Assembly (NCBI GenBank): GCA_900318795.1
Contig: ONLU01000009.1
Location: 62,001 to 126,000, forward strand
Length of the DNA stretch: 64,000 bases
Direction of reading: 5' to 3'
Source: an uncultured Prevotellaceae bacterium
GTDB taxonomy: Bacteria; Bacteroidota; Bacteroidia; Bacteroidales; Bacteroidaceae
Positions within the stretch are counted from its first letter, which is position 1. Each line of letters starts with the position of its first letter. The notes below the pieces were generated by a model that had not been told where the DNA came from, did not search any database, and was given only the letters and a program-made list of their open reading frames with translations. The translations under genes were made by a program, and so were the position numbers. Below are positions 11,101-19,521 of this stretch, in pieces.

Positions 11101-11256
11101 CTTTAGCTCCGCCAGCTTGCACTCACTTCTGCTGCTGCATGAGGTGCAGTTGCCCTCTTCCTCAGGCTGTACAGGTTCATTGTCGCCACCAGAGAAGATG
11201 GCGGCAACTACGCCCAGCACTATGAGCGATATGATAACTATCAGCAGGAAACTCAA
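8119..11256 (-). CDS. porW: PorW/SprE-type TPR lipoprotein fused in frame to a small Cys-rich membrane protein
   Basis: 1045 residues. The main body starts near residue 68 with a lipoprotein signal (ALVVLLALTGC, lipidated Cys near 82), then CSTKNNTAKTRWWHAFNARYNTYFNG and many TPR-like helices, as in PorW/SprE, periplasmic lipoproteins of the type IX secretion machine. The C-terminus is Glu/Asp/Gln-rich. The first 60 residues are a different protein type: a membrane helix (LLIVIISLIVLGVVAAIF) followed by GNCTSCSSRSECKLAELKEK, like small Cys-rich membrane proteins that I recall as a separate upstream gene. Either they are fused, or PorW starts inside at an internal codon such as the ATG at 11055. 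It lies between aroA and porX on the same strand. Confidence 0.75.
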   Translation of the reverse strand: MSFLLIVIISLIVLGVVAAIFSGGDNEPVQPEEEGNCTSCSSRSECKLAELKEKGQKRKEERCHPSGMATVALVVLLALTGCSTKNNTAKTRWWHAFNARYNTYFNGSQAFIEGSLEKEQGNKDNYTELIPLYTVGNKQSRDLGKGNFDRAIEKSEKAIKQHSIKTRPQWNKNRRKTQKDIEWLNRREYNPFIWKAWLLLGKSQFQKGEFEEAAATFSYMSRLYHTQPAINGLARAWLAKSYTELDWLYDAEDVINKQRRDTMHFRAVKDWDYTYADYYIHSQRYEEALPYLRKVIRHEKRRKQKAREWFLYGQLQALLGRKTEAYDAFKHTVRLNPPYELEFNARIAQTEVMARGSKNARQMVKRLKRMAASDNNKDYQDQVYYAIGNIWLAERDTAQAIEAYEEGNKKATRSGIEKGVLLLTLGNLYWEREKFADAQRCYGEAIGLLDKDRKDYQQLSERSKILDELVPHTSSVELQDSLQRLAKMPEAERLKVIDRIIEELKKKEKEEQRAREEAETEQALQQQSAVGNRQQAPTPTMPTPATASNGAWYFYNPQAVSQGKRSFEQQWGKRQNVDDWQRVNKTVVNLLPENSQSQESQDATMAGDSIAHTTADLETDTTAVDQADSTALDPHNREYYLAQIPFTDDQLAASNAAIQEGLFHAGIMFKDKMDNLRLSERWLKRLTTNYPDYEHNDEAWYHLFLLYSRQGHTLEAQHCLAMLQANHNESQWTALLSDPHFAENQRFGIHIEDSLYAATYDAFKTDRYQEVQNNVQLSESRFPQGQHRPKFLFIEGLSMLNDGDAKGCTERMQQVVEKYPQSEVSEMAGMILRGIQQGRKLYGGKFDMGDVWSRRAAESMAGDSTQVDTLTFERNTNYVFLLAFQPDSVNQNQLLYELAKYNFSNFLVRNFDIVIDQDPNGLARMLVSGFLSYDEARQYARQLHGSKALTPYMEHCRSLIVSEQNLRLLGTSYSYRDYEVFFEKKIEPVKISTQPLLNEPESITTEEDPEEASAEEQTTTDDDLFNDQPQQQNNGYIEFDDDFWR

Positions 11257-11283
11257 TTTCTTAAATAATCAATCTCTCACTTT

Positions 11284-12537
11284 TTACCTTTCATCTATCT
11301 GAAATCCGGCTTGCAGGAGGTCCTTCCAATACTGCGGATACGACTTCGTCACTACCTCCGGGTTGTTGATGCGCAACCCCTCGTAGTGTAGCGCAGCTGG
11401 AGCGAAGGCCAGCGCCATGCGGTGGTCCTCGTAGGTGTCAATGCCTGCCTCCGAATGGGGCTCACATCGTTCTCCGTCCCACAGCAGTTCCTGATTGTCG
11501 CGGTCATAGATGACATAACCCAGCTTGCGCATCTCCCGCTTCAGTGCCTCTATGCGGTCCGTCTCCTTGATTTTCAGTGTCGACAGTCCGTGGAAGTGGA
11601 ACTTCACCCCCATCAGCGCACAGCATACCACGAAGGTCTGCGCCAGGTCGGGACAGTTCACGAAATCATAGTCCAGCCTGGGTACCCGACGTCCAGAGTG
11701 CTTCAGTGTAACTGTCGTCGGCACACCCTCTTCCGTTGTCTCGAACGTTGTCTTCACACCCAGCAGGCTGAACAGGTAGCGCACCTGTGAGTCACCCTGT
11801 TTTGAGCCGTCCATGAGACCTGTCAGCCTCACCTCGTCGTCTTCGTTGCCAGCCAGTGCCAGCATTTCATACCAGTAGGATGCAGCACTCCAGTCGCTCT
11901 CTATATAGTAGGGACGCTCCTGATATGGCTTTGGCGCTACCTTGATGGTCTCATAGTCGCTCCATTCGGCATCGGCACCAAACTCACGCATCGTCCACAG
12001 TGTCAAGTCTATGTAGGGGCGTGAGATGATGTCCCCTGTCAGGTGCAATGTCAGTCCCCTGCTTAACATGGGACCTATCATCAGCAGTGCCGAGATGTAC
12101 TGCGAACTGATGTTGCCTGCCGTTTCCAGCAAGCCGCCCTCCAGCCTACGGCCACGGATGCGTAGGGGAGGGAACCCCTCCTCGCCTACATACTCAATGT
12201 CGGCACCCAGCCGTCGCAGGGCGTCCACCAGTGTGCCGATAGGACGGTGCCTCATGCGCTCTGTACCCGTCAGCACATGCTCCTCGCCTTCGCATACCGA
12301 CAGCCTTGCCGTCATGAAGCGCATAGCCGTACCAGCTGCCTTGATATTGATCTCATAAGGGTTGTCCCGCAGCGCACGGATAATGACTTCCGTGTCGTCG
12401 CAGTCCGACAGGTTGTCAGGTGCAATCTGGCTTCCTGACAGTGCGTAAATGATGAGTGCACGGTTCGAGATGCTCTTCGAGGCTGGCAACTGTGCCGTAT
12501 GCTTCAGCACCTTCGGGGCAGTGATTGTATATTGCAT
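11284..12537 (-). CDS. aroA: 3-phosphoshikimate 1-carboxyvinyltransferase (EPSP synthase)
   Basis: Sixth step of the shikimate pathway: shikimate-3-phosphate plus PEP gives EPSP, toward chorismate and the aromatic amino acids. The 417-residue product has the phosphate-binding LPASKSISNRALI (about 17-29), GTAMRFMTA, the GDIISRPYIDLT region and the C-terminal KIKETDRIEAL and DHRMALAFA motifs of the active-site cleft. Length is normal for Bacteroidetes AroA. It probably leads the operon aroA-porW-porX-tsaE; the gap to porW is 27 nt. A TACTTTTG -7 element lies upstream on the minus strand at 12579-12586. Confidence 0.95.
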   Translation of the reverse strand: MQYTITAPKVLKHTAQLPASKSISNRALIIYALSGSQIAPDNLSDCDDTEVIIRALRDNPYEINIKAAGTAMRFMTARLSVCEGEEHVLTGTERMRHRPIGTLVDALRRLGADIEYVGEEGFPPLRIRGRRLEGGLLETAGNISSQYISALLMIGPMLSRGLTLHLTGDIISRPYIDLTLWTMREFGADAEWSDYETIKVAPKPYQERPYYIESDWSAASYWYEMLALAGNEDDEVRLTGLMDGSKQGDSQVRYLFSLLGVKTTFETTEEGVPTTVTLKHSGRRVPRLDYDFVNCPDLAQTFVVCCALMGVKFHFHGLSTLKIKETDRIEALKREMRKLGYVIYDRDNQELLWDGERCEPHSEAGIDTYEDHRMALAFAPAALHYEGLRINNPEVVTKSYPQYWKDLLQAGFQIDER

Positions 12538-12578
12538 GGATGGTGAAGTTTCTTAATACATCTTTTATAATAACGTCA

Positions 12579-12610
12579 CAAAAGTACGAATTATTTGCCG
12601 ATTATGCAAG
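12579..12610 (-). promoter_or_regulatory. Predicted promoter of aroA operon
   Basis: Minus-strand TACTTTTG at 12586-12579, with a weak upstream CTTG (12610-12607, consensus TTTG) after a 20-nt spacer. It lies 42 nt before the aroA ATG. Confidence 0.5.
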
Positions 12611-12657
12611 GAAATAACATTAATTATCAAACTTTTCTTCAAAAAGAGGCCGGAAAA

Positions 12658-12689
12658 TTTGGCAGATTCAAAAAAACGTTGTACCTTTG
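12658..12689 (+). promoter_or_regulatory. Predicted promoter of tRNA-Pro
   Basis: TTTG at 12658-12661, 20-nt spacer, TACCTTTG at 12682-12689; the tRNA begins 33 nt later. Confidence 0.7.
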
Positions 12690-12721
12690 CACACGATTTC
12701 AGAGAAATCACATTTTAGGAT

Positions 12722-12794
12722 CGGGATTTAGCGCAGTTGGTAGCGCACACGTCTGGGGGGCGCGAGGTCGCTGGTTCGAGTCCAGTAATCCCGA
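12722..12794 (+). tRNA. tRNA-Pro (anticodon GGG)
   Basis: A 73-nt cloverleaf. The acceptor CGGGATT pairs with AATCCCG, discriminator A. The D stem is GCGC/GCGC with loop AGTTGGTA. The anticodon loop is CTGGGGG, giving GGG. The T arm is GCTGG-TTCGAGT-CCAGT. The anticodon stem CACGT/GCGCG contains one A28-C42 mismatch and a terminal T-G wobble. CCA is not encoded. It has its own promoter and a following terminator, so it is a single-gene transcript. Confidence 0.93.
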
Positions 12795-12801
12795 CAGAAA
12801 G

Positions 12802-12844
12802 AATCGCCAAGAAGTTGAAGGTCAACGACTTGGCGATTTTTTTT
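12802..12844 (+). terminator. Rho-independent terminator after tRNA-Pro
   Basis: Stem AATCGCCAAG (12802-12811) with CTTGGCGATT (12829-12838), an inner GTTG/CAAC hairpin, then an uninterrupted T run to 12844. Confidence 0.8.
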
Positions 12845-12960
12845 GCTTTTCCCGTAATGTCCCGAATGGCGGCTTCAATGCCGCCCGTCAGCGCCAGTTC
12901 TCAGAGTCTGTCAATCCGCATGGAGACAAACTGTACACCCGTAAGCCAGATTGTCGCTCG

Positions 12961-15471
12961 CTATCCCCTCGTGTCGTCAAGCATCTTTTTGTGAATGGCC
13001 TGCTTCACCTGATTGGCTATCTCGTCGTATGAGAGATTGCTGTCAGGTATGACTGGCGTCAGGAACTCAACCTCAATCTTGTGTGGCGAGACAAAATGCC
13101 TGGAGCGTGGCAATGCCTCGAAAGCCCCTCTGATACATACAGGCAGGATGGGGACTTGCAGCTCGCGGCTGAGGATGGCAAAGGTTTTCTTGAAATCGGT
13201 CAGTCTGCCCGTGCGTGTACGCGAACCTTCGGGGAAAATCATCACATTCTTGCCTCGCTTGAGAGCCTCGGCCAGTTTAAGGATGGAATCGCGGAGATTG
13301 CCCCGTTCCATGACGATGATGTTGTTGTGGTGTGCATAATACTGGCGGAAAGCGCCTTGCACATGCTCTTCGGTGGCATAGAAGTAGCAGTCCTTGAGCA
13401 GTCTCATGGGCAGTCCGCCAGAGACCAGTGCACCGTCGAGATAGCTCTGATGGTTGGGTGCAATGATGATCGGACCCTGAGCCGGAATGTTTTCCGTGCC
13501 TTTGAACGAAAGACGGTTATAGACTTTGAACAACAGACGGGATGACTTCATAAGAAGCGTCATGCCAGGGTTGCCATGTGGGAGCACCAGCCCGGAAGAG
13601 TCGGCATTGAGAAACTCGTGCCAGTCCTCTATTCTCACTTCCATTCGCGTCTTGCTATGAGCCACATGTTCTGCCAAGGCCAGCATGTTCTTGAAGCCTG
13701 GCATATCGGCAGCATTGACATCGGTACCGAAGGTCTGCTGTATAAAGCCTTGAAGAGCCACCATGTCCAGCGAGTCGAAGCCCAGGTCCGTCTCAATATG
13801 GTCAGTGGGGTGCAGCTGTATCTGCTTCTCTTCCTCGATATATGTCTTTAGAATGTGGTATTCCTCAAAGATGGGGTCCTCCACTTCCTCTGCAGCTTTC
13901 TCCTGCCTGTTGGTTGATGTGCCTATGGCAAGGATGTCCTTAAGTTTGTAGCGCTGCAGCTTCTCCAGTCTGGTGCGAGGCAGCTCACCACGATAGACCA
14001 TCAGGCTCATAAGCTTCTTGTAGTTGGTTACGGTGAGGTTGTAGGGCTCCAGTACCTCGCGCTTCAGCGTTTCTTCCACCTCTTCATCCGTCAGGTTCCT
14101 GGCCCATTCCTCCTGGGGCACGATGATGGCGCGCAGCATGTCGCCATCCTGTACGACAGCCGTTTCCTTGACGCGCTTTGTATATTTCTCCAGCTTGTAT
14201 TCTATCTCGCTGGGCTGCACGTTCTTGCCGTTGGAAAGCACGATAATCTCCTTGCTGCGGCCAGTGAGATAGAGACGGCCGTGGTCGTCAAAGTGGCCGA
14301 GGTCTCCTGTGTGCAGAAAACCGTCCTTGTCGATGACACTTGCCGTCTCGTGAGGACGGTTATAGTAACCCTGCATGACGTTGGGACCCTTGGCACAGAC
14401 TTCGCCGTTCAGAATCTTGCATTCCATGGCGGGGAGCGGCTTGCCCACGCAGTTTGGCACTAAGTCGCCGGGGCGGGTGAAGGCTATCATGGGGGCTGCT
14501 TCAGTCATGCCATAGCCTTCGAGCAGTTCCAGGCCCAGTGTCTGCAATCCCAGCGCTATCTCGCGCTCAAGGGCTGCGCCTCCGCTGACCAGATACTTGA
14601 TGTGCCCGCCCATTTTCTTGTGGACGGCCTTGAAGATGAAACGGGAGAAAGCCACGCTGTTCACATGGGCACAGAGGCTGAAAAGCCCGCGTGTAAGAGC
14701 ACTGGCATCAATCTTCTTTTTGATGCCGGCATAGAGCGTCTGCCACAGTCGCGGGACACCAATCATGATGGCAATCTGGCCTCTCTGCATGGTGTCCATG
14801 ATGTCTGGTCCCGACATCGACGGGCAGATGGCCACACCTCCACCCACATAGAGCGGCATCACGACAGTTCCCACCAGGGGCAGCACATGATGCAGGGGCA
14901 ACAGGATGAGTGTGCGGCGATCTGGCGTGAAAATGGGCACTTCCTCTGAGACGGCACGGACATTGACCAATATATTCTGGAACGAGAGCATCACTCCCTT
15001 GGGCGATCCCGTCGTCCCCGAAGTATAGATGATGAGGGCCGTGTCTTCCTCCTTGTATGTGATTTCTGCCTTCTTGCCGTCGGTTTCTGTCGTTTCGTAG
15101 TCGTCAATCAGATGAATAACCAGCGGCTTACCCGTTTCTTTGACAGCCGCTTTCATCACTTCCATCTTCTCTCGTGAAGTCCATACACACACGGGATTGC
15201 AGTCGTTGATGATATAAGCCACGTCGCTGACTGTTGACGAGGCATCCACAGGAACTGCGATGCCATGGTTGGCCCATACCGAGTAGAAGGCGTAAATCCA
15301 TCCTTCACGGTTTTCTGAGAATATGAGCGTCCTTTCACCGGCTTTTGTGGGCGACTTCCGGCTGTATAGCCCGATGCGCTGAAGTAGTTCAGGGAAAGTA
15401 ATCTCCCGTTCGCCTGAGATGATGGCAATGTCTGTAGATTCTCTATTGTAGCCGATAATCTGGTCTGTCAT
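12961..15471 (-). CDS. Three-domain acyl-adenylate ligase / acyl carrier / PlsC acyltransferase
   Basis: 836 residues in three parts. (1) An ANL-superfamily AMP-forming ligase, residues 1-~540, with the P-loop IIYTSGTTGSPKG, YGMTEAAP and the hinge TGDLGHFDDHGRLYLTGRSKE. (2) An acyl-carrier-like segment near 570-630 with phosphopantetheine site DLGFDSLDMVAL. (3) A C-terminal PlsC/LPLAT domain with NHQSYLDGA and FPEGSRTRTG. This resembles Aas (2-acylglycerophosphoethanolamine acyltransferase/acyl-ACP synthetase) but with a built-in carrier domain. A role in activating a fatty acid and transferring it to a lysophospholipid is inferred. It appears monocistronic, reading toward the tRNA terminator; a TAACTTTG box lies upstream on the minus strand (15498-15505). 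Confidence 0.85.
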   Translation of the reverse strand: MTDQIIGYNRESTDIAIISGEREITFPELLQRIGLYSRKSPTKAGERTLIFSENREGWIYAFYSVWANHGIAVPVDASSTVSDVAYIINDCNPVCVWTSREKMEVMKAAVKETGKPLVIHLIDDYETTETDGKKAEITYKEEDTALIIYTSGTTGSPKGVMLSFQNILVNVRAVSEEVPIFTPDRRTLILLPLHHVLPLVGTVVMPLYVGGGVAICPSMSGPDIMDTMQRGQIAIMIGVPRLWQTLYAGIKKKIDASALTRGLFSLCAHVNSVAFSRFIFKAVHKKMGGHIKYLVSGGAALEREIALGLQTLGLELLEGYGMTEAAPMIAFTRPGDLVPNCVGKPLPAMECKILNGEVCAKGPNVMQGYYNRPHETASVIDKDGFLHTGDLGHFDDHGRLYLTGRSKEIIVLSNGKNVQPSEIEYKLEKYTKRVKETAVVQDGDMLRAIIVPQEEWARNLTDEEVEETLKREVLEPYNLTVTNYKKLMSLMVYRGELPRTRLEKLQRYKLKDILAIGTSTNRQEKAAEEVEDPIFEEYHILKTYIEEEKQIQLHPTDHIETDLGFDSLDMVALQGFIQQTFGTDVNAADMPGFKNMLALAEHVAHSKTRMEVRIEDWHEFLNADSSGLVLPHGNPGMTLLMKSSRLLFKVYNRLSFKGTENIPAQGPIIIAPNHQSYLDGALVSGGLPMRLLKDCYFYATEEHVQGAFRQYYAHHNNIIVMERGNLRDSILKLAEALKRGKNVMIFPEGSRTRTGRLTDFKKTFAILSRELQVPILPVCIRGAFEALPRSRHFVSPHKIEVEFLTPVIPDSNLSYDEIANQVKQAIHKKMLDDTRG

Positions 15472-15674
15472 ATCACAAAACTTATTAAAACTATGGGCAA
15501 AGTTACTTGATTTTGGTGTAAAATCACTACTTTTGCGGTAATTATTAAAATAGTTTAGGAAATTTGGCGAGGCTGCCTGCGAGAGCGGCTTTGGCAGCCA
15601 GCCTTACTTCTGCACCTGTTTAAAGGAGGAGTTTGGCATGTCACCCACAGAATATCTCAAAACCATATAATAGA

Positions 15675-16868
15675 ATGAATCATCAAACTATTTTCTTACC
15701 ACTTTTTCTCTTGGCTGGACTCTTCTGCCCCATGCGTGCAACAGCCCAGCAAGTACGCCTTCACGTGACGAATCCTACCTCCAGTCAGCGGCAGGAGGTG
15801 GTGGAGGCAGACCTGCAGGCTATCTGCCAGTCGCTTGGCCTGAAAACCAGTGAGGCGCTGATTGTCAGGAATGCATTAGGTCAGCAGATAGCCTGTCAGG
15901 CGAGTCACGACGGCAAACTGTTGATTGATGTCTCCATACAACCGAAGGGCATGGCGACATACACCATCAGCCGGGGACAGCCTTCGCCGTTTATGCCGCA
16001 AGTCTGCGGGCGCATCTACCCAGAGCGTCTGGACGACCTCACTTGGGAGAACGACCGAGGCATCTACCGCATGTATGGTCCTGCCCTCCAGCGGACGGGT
16101 GAGCGTTCGTTCGGTACTGACGTGTGGGTCAAGAACACCCCAGATCCTGTCGTTGAGCATCGCTACCGCCTGCACAATTGGGGCTGGCATCAGGGCGATT
16201 CCCTGAAGAAAGTCGGAAAGCGCGAAGAAGGCGAAGAAATATTCAGGAACACCTCCTTCCACCTTGACCATGGCTACGGCATGGATGTGTATTCCGTAGG
16301 GGCAAGTCTGGGCTGTGGTGCCCCGGCACTGATGAAGGATGGTCAGCTGCTCTTTCCCTACTGCTTTGCCGACTGCAAGATACTCGACAACGGTCCTCTC
16401 CGATTCACCGCAGAACTGATCTATGGCACGACTGCCGACAGTACGACAGAGCACCGGATTGTCACACTCGACAAGGGTTCGCACTACAACAAGATGACCG
16501 TATGGTATGATGGCATCCGCCATCCGGTAACACTCGCTGCCGGCGTGGCACTGCACGGTGAGGAGAACGTGATACAGGGCAAAGACTACGTGCTTTACGC
16601 TGATCCTACGGACAATCCGAAAGTCCATCCGCAGATATACGTAGGTGTGCTTTTTCCGGAAGGCATTGACGAGGCTACCCGGCTTGATGGTAAACCTGCT
16701 CATGCCGTTGGACTCGTCCGTCAGTACAAGGGTAGGCCTTATACCTATTATTTCGGTTCGGCCTGGAGTCGCTACGACGTCCGTACCTTGTCCCATTGGC
16801 AACTCCTCGCAGAGGAATATCTCTCCAACATTCGTCAACCACTGACCGTACAATTAGAAACCAAATAG
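15675..16868 (+). CDS. DUF4861 family secreted protein
   Basis: The frame opens at 15633, but the ATG at 15675 (MNHQTIFLPLFLLAGLFC) begins a clean signal peptide ending near ATAQQ, giving 397 residues. The body has RIYPERLDDLTWENDRGIYRMYGPA, YRLHNWGWHQGDSLKK and LDHGYGMDVYSVGASLGCG, which match my memory of DUF4861. That family is often found with pectin or rhamnogalacturonan utilisation genes in Bacteroidetes and has no settled activity. It is likely periplasmic or outer-surface. No SusC/D or glycosidase is adjacent; the GH28 in this window is 30 kb away. A TACTTTTG box at 15528-15535 may be its promoter, but a -33 element is unclear. Confidence 0.8.
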   Translation: MNHQTIFLPLFLLAGLFCPMRATAQQVRLHVTNPTSSQRQEVVEADLQAICQSLGLKTSEALIVRNALGQQIACQASHDGKLLIDVSIQPKGMATYTISRGQPSPFMPQVCGRIYPERLDDLTWENDRGIYRMYGPALQRTGERSFGTDVWVKNTPDPVVEHRYRLHNWGWHQGDSLKKVGKREEGEEIFRNTSFHLDHGYGMDVYSVGASLGCGAPALMKDGQLLFPYCFADCKILDNGPLRFTAELIYGTTADSTTEHRIVTLDKGSHYNKMTVWYDGIRHPVTLAAGVALHGEENVIQGKDYVLYADPTDNPKVHPQIYVGVLFPEGIDEATRLDGKPAHAVGLVRQYKGRPYTYYFGSAWSRYDVRTLSHWQLLAEEYLSNIRQPLTVQLETK

Positions 16869-16899
16869 ATAAAACATCAAAATGAAGAAAAACCAATTG

Positions 16900-16940
16900 C
16901 AACAAATTTTGCCGGCTCGCGAGGGCCGGCAAAATTGTTG
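16900..16940. terminator. Long bidirectional terminator hairpin
   Basis: CAACAAATTTTGCCGGC (16900-16916) pairs almost perfectly with GCCGGCAAAATTGTTG (16925-16940) around an 8-nt loop. It lies between convergent DUF4861 and the minus-strand operon end at 16963. Confidence 0.8.
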
Positions 16941-16962
16941 TGTGAGTGTTCGTGTCGTGACG

Positions 16963-17535
16963 TTAGTCGTCTGGATTGCCTTTGTAGTGGAAGGGCTGGA
17001 CGTTGGGGTTCTCGCCAATGTAGGGGTCGGGAACGGCTACGTCCTGAATGAGTCGCTTGTTATATTCGCCACGAACGTTGCCGACATTCATCAGCAGGTC
17101 GGAATATTTGACGGTAGGGATGACAATACCGAAGATACCGAATCCTACGCGTGTGCCTGCAGGGTTGATGTTGTTGATGACGTAGGCAGTACGGTAGAAC
17201 ATGTGGGAATAGATTTTCAGTTGGTTGAGTTTCAGGCAGGTCTCCCACTCATCTTTGTCGAGCTCAGTAGAGTCAGCGTGGGTAAGGAGGTGACCGATGT
17301 TTCCTACATAGTCGTCGATGAAGTCGCTCTTGATACTGTCGTTAGCAATAAGACACTCCTTGATATTGTCCTCCATCTGCCAGCGTACCATGCTCTCAGA
17401 GGGGCGTGTGATGGCTGCGAAGATGAGCAGAATGCAGGCGATGGCTGCCAGAATGACAATCTTGCCCAAACAGGTGTGACTGAACTCCTGCCACGGAGTC
17501 TGTTTCTTGTAAGTGTTACTGTTAAACTGTTCCAT
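16963..17535 (-). CDS. Uncharacterised membrane-anchored protein
   Basis: 190 residues that I do not recognise. Residues 1-22 are polar and cytoplasmic-like, 23-43 form one membrane helix (GKIVILAAIACILLIFAAIT), and the remaining 145 residues should be periplasmic. This part is acidic and helical (WQMEDNIKECLIANDSIKSD), then has a Gly/Val-rich segment RVGFGIFGIVIPTVKYSDLL and ends in a polar Pro/Asn-rich tail. It starts 24 nt after folE and is the last gene of the operon from 21.4 kb, ending at the terminator. Conserved placement would be needed to say more. Confidence 0.7.
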   Translation of the reverse strand: MEQFNSNTYKKQTPWQEFSHTCLGKIVILAAIACILLIFAAITRPSESMVRWQMEDNIKECLIANDSIKSDFIDDYVGNIGHLLTHADSTELDKDEWETCLKLNQLKIYSHMFYRTAYVINNINPAGTRVGFGIFGIVIPTVKYSDLLMNVGNVRGEYNKRLIQDVAVPDPYIGENPNVQPFHYKGNPDD

Positions 17536-17559
17536 ATGCTTTGAGTTTTAAGATTTTTG

Positions 17560-18144
17560 TCATGATTGGTGGTGCAGCAGGTTCATGAACTCCTGGCGGG
17601 TCTTGGCCTGGTTGAAAGCGCCGCTGAACTCGCTGGTGGTGGTGATGCTGTTTTGTTTCTCCACACCGCGCATCTGCATGCACATGTGGCGTGCTTCGAT
17701 CACAACCATCACTCCGAGGGGACGGAGGGTCTGCTCGATGCACTCCTTGATCTGGAGCGTCATGCGCTCCTGGACCTGCAGGCGGTGGGCATATATGTCG
17801 ACAACGCGGGCTATCTTGCTGAGCCCGGTGATGTATCCGTTGGGAATGTAGGCCACATGAGCCTTGCCGTAGAAGGGCAGCATGTGGTGTTCGCAGAGGG
17901 AGAAGAAGTCGATGTCCTTGACGATGACCATTTGCGAGTAGTTCTCCTTGAAGAGTGCGCCAGTGAGTACCTGATGGGCATCCTGGGTGTAGCCTTGCGT
18001 GAGAAACTGCATGGCCTTGGCTACACGCATAGGGGTCTTGAGCAGTCCCTCGCGGGTGGGGTCTTCGCCTAAGAGCTGGAGTATGCGATGGTAGTGATCT
18101 GCGAGTTCGTCGAGTCCGGCTCTGACTTCTGGTTCTTGTGCCAT
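17560..18144 (-). CDS. folE: GTP cyclohydrolase I
   Basis: Converts GTP to 7,8-dihydroneopterin triphosphate, the first step of tetrahydrofolate synthesis. The open frame extends to 18402 but overlaps the SPOR gene. The ATG at 18144 ([20 protein letters not shown]) lies 4 nt after its stop and gives 194 residues, normal for FolE. Family hallmarks are [19 protein letters not shown], the zinc/active-site [20 protein letters not shown] (Cys and two His), [20 protein letters not shown] and a second Cys in [13 protein letters not shown] later folate gene, folK, is at 46.7 kb. Confidence 0.96.
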   Translation of the reverse strand: MAQEPEVRAGLDELADHYHRILQLLGEDPTREGLLKTPMRVAKAMQFLTQGYTQDAHQVLTGALFKENYSQMVIVKDIDFFSLCEHHMLPFYGKAHVAYIPNGYITGLSKIARVVDIYAHRLQVQERMTLQIKECIEQTLRPLGVMVVIEARHMCMQMRGVEKQNSITTTSEFSGAFNQAKTRQEFMNLLHHQS

Positions 18145-18148
18145 ATTA

Positions 18149-18763
18149 TTAATATTGTACGGTAATTTTTCCTTTGACGATGGTGGCCTGTGTGAAGCCC
18201 TGCTTGCGAAGGCTGACGAGCATCTGGTGGGCCTCCTCGTAGGTGCGGTAGTTGCCCACGCGGCATATCCAGCGTGGAGAATAGAAGTGGACGTAGACGG
18301 GAGCGTCAGGGAAACTGGCCTTGATCTTGTCGCCCGTCTGTTCGGCCAGAATGCGGTCCTTGCGGGTGTTGCCACCGGCAAAGGCCTGTACACGATAGCC
18401 ATTGACCTTGTAGCCCTTCATAATCTTCTTCGTATAGTCGACAGGCATGTCGGAGGGGTCTGAAGTAGAGAACTCGGGGGATGTGTTGGTGTTGGCCGTT
18501 GTGGCGGTTGCAGATGCAGCGGTAGTTGATTTGGTGGTTGTGGCGGGCGCAGCAGTAGAAGCAGTTGCCGGCATGGTGGCAGCAGGTGCTGTCCTGGCCG
18601 TCAGAATGGCTTCGTTGACTAGTTGGTCGATGTCGCTGCTCTGATGGATGGTGACTGTGCCCTTTCCGGCAGTACGCTGCTGGATGCGTTGAGTATAGGT
18701 TTGTGCGCTGGCACTCATCAGAATGCCAGCACACATGATACCTATTGCTATAGTGCGCTTCAT
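18149..18763 (-). CDS. SPOR-domain secreted protein
   Basis: 204 residues from the ATG at 18763, which overlaps the tpiA stop codon by one base (TAATG), so translation is probably coupled. Signal peptide [20 protein letters not shown], then a low-complexity Thr/Ala linker (about 55-100), then a C-terminal SPOR-type domain with [28 protein letters not shown] and [16 protein letters not shown] domains bind denuded peptidoglycan glycan strands, so a cell-wall or division-site role in the periplasm is likely. Its place between tpiA and folE gives no functional clue beyond co-transcription. Confidence 0.85.
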   Translation of the reverse strand: MKRTIAIGIMCAGILMSASAQTYTQRIQQRTAGKGTVTIHQSSDIDQLVNEAILTARTAPAATMPATASTAAPATTTKSTTAASATATTANTNTSPEFSTSDPSDMPVDYTKKIMKGYKVNGYRVQAFAGGNTRKDRILAEQTGDKIKASFPDAPVYVHFYSPRWICRVGNYRTYEEAHQMLVSLRKQGFTQATIVKGKITVQY

Positions 18764-19521
18764 TATTTCCAAGCGTCAATGATACCCTTGAAGTCTGCAC
18801 ACTTGAGTGATGCACCACCGATGAGACCTCCGTCGATGTCGGGCTTTGCAAACAGCTCAGGAGCATTGCTGGCCTTGCAGCTGCCACCATAGAGGATGCT
18901 GGTGTCGTCAGCAACAGCCTGTCCGTACTTCTCGGCAACGATAGAACGGATGTAGGCGTGAATCTCCTCAGCCTGCTCGGCAGTAGCGGTCTTGCCGGTA
19001 CCGATAGCCCAGATGGGCTCGTAGGCGATGACGATGTTCTTGAAGTTAGCCTCGCTGAGGTTGAATACTGAGCCTTCGAGCTCGGCCTTCACCACCTCGT
19101 TCTGCTTGTTGGCCTCGCGCTCTGCCAGGGTCTCTCCGATGCAGAAGATGACCTTCAGGCCGTTCTTGAGGGCCAGCAGCACCTTCTCCTTCAGAATCTC
19201 GGGAGTCTCCTTGTAGTACTCGCGACGCTCAGAGTGACCGAGGATGACATACTGTGCACCAGTAGACTTGACCATCTCAGCGCTTACCTCGCCGGTGAAG
19301 GCACCCTTCTCCTTGTCAGCGCAGTTCTCAGCACCCAGACCGATGATGTTCTGGTCGATGACACCAGCTACAGATGCCAAGTGGATGAACGGTGTGCAGA
19401 TGATGACACCACAGTTGGGCTTGTCAGCCGTCAGAGCCTCGTTAAGCTCCTTTGCCAGGGCGATGCCCTCTTGCAGGTTCAGGTTCATTTTCCAGTTGCC
19501 TGCTACAATTTTCTTTCTCAT
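18763..19521 (-). CDS. tpiA: Triose-phosphate isomerase (as internal start of a longer open frame)
   Basis: Interconverts dihydroxyacetone phosphate and glyceraldehyde 3-phosphate. From the ATG at 19521 ([19 protein letters not shown]) the product is 252 residues, exactly the normal TpiA size. It has the substrate Lys in NWKMN, catalytic His in GHSERR, catalytic Glu in [14 protein letters not shown] and the phosphate loop [10 protein letters not shown]. The frame is open straight through from the upstream MauE-like protein with no stop codon, so TpiA may also be made as the C-terminal part of a 689-residue fusion. The start at 19521 has only an AACAACAAC leader and no Shine-Dalgarno. Confidence 0.95.
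   Translation of the reverse strand: MRKKIVAGNWKMNLNLQEGIALAKELNEALTADKPNCGVIICTPFIHLASVAGVIDQNIIGLGAENCADKEKGAFTGEVSAEMVKSTGAQYVILGHSERREYYKETPEILKEKVLLALKNGLKVIFCIGETLAEREANKQNEVVKAELEGSVFNLSEANFKNIVIAYEPIWAIGTGKTATAEQAEEIHAYIRSIVAEKYGQAVADDTSILYGGSCKASNAPELFAKPDIDGGLIGGASLKCADFKGIIDAWK

Noticed and set aside
12875..12892. GGCGGC-TTCAAT-GCCGCC palindrome near the end of the acyl ligase gene
   Set aside because: It resembles the array palindromes but has no heptamers around it and a longer loop. It may serve as a terminator for the minus-strand gene, but the evidence is too thin to list.
18145..18402. N-terminal extension of FolE
   Set aside because: It lies within the SPOR gene on the same strand in another frame; FolE begins naturally at 18144.
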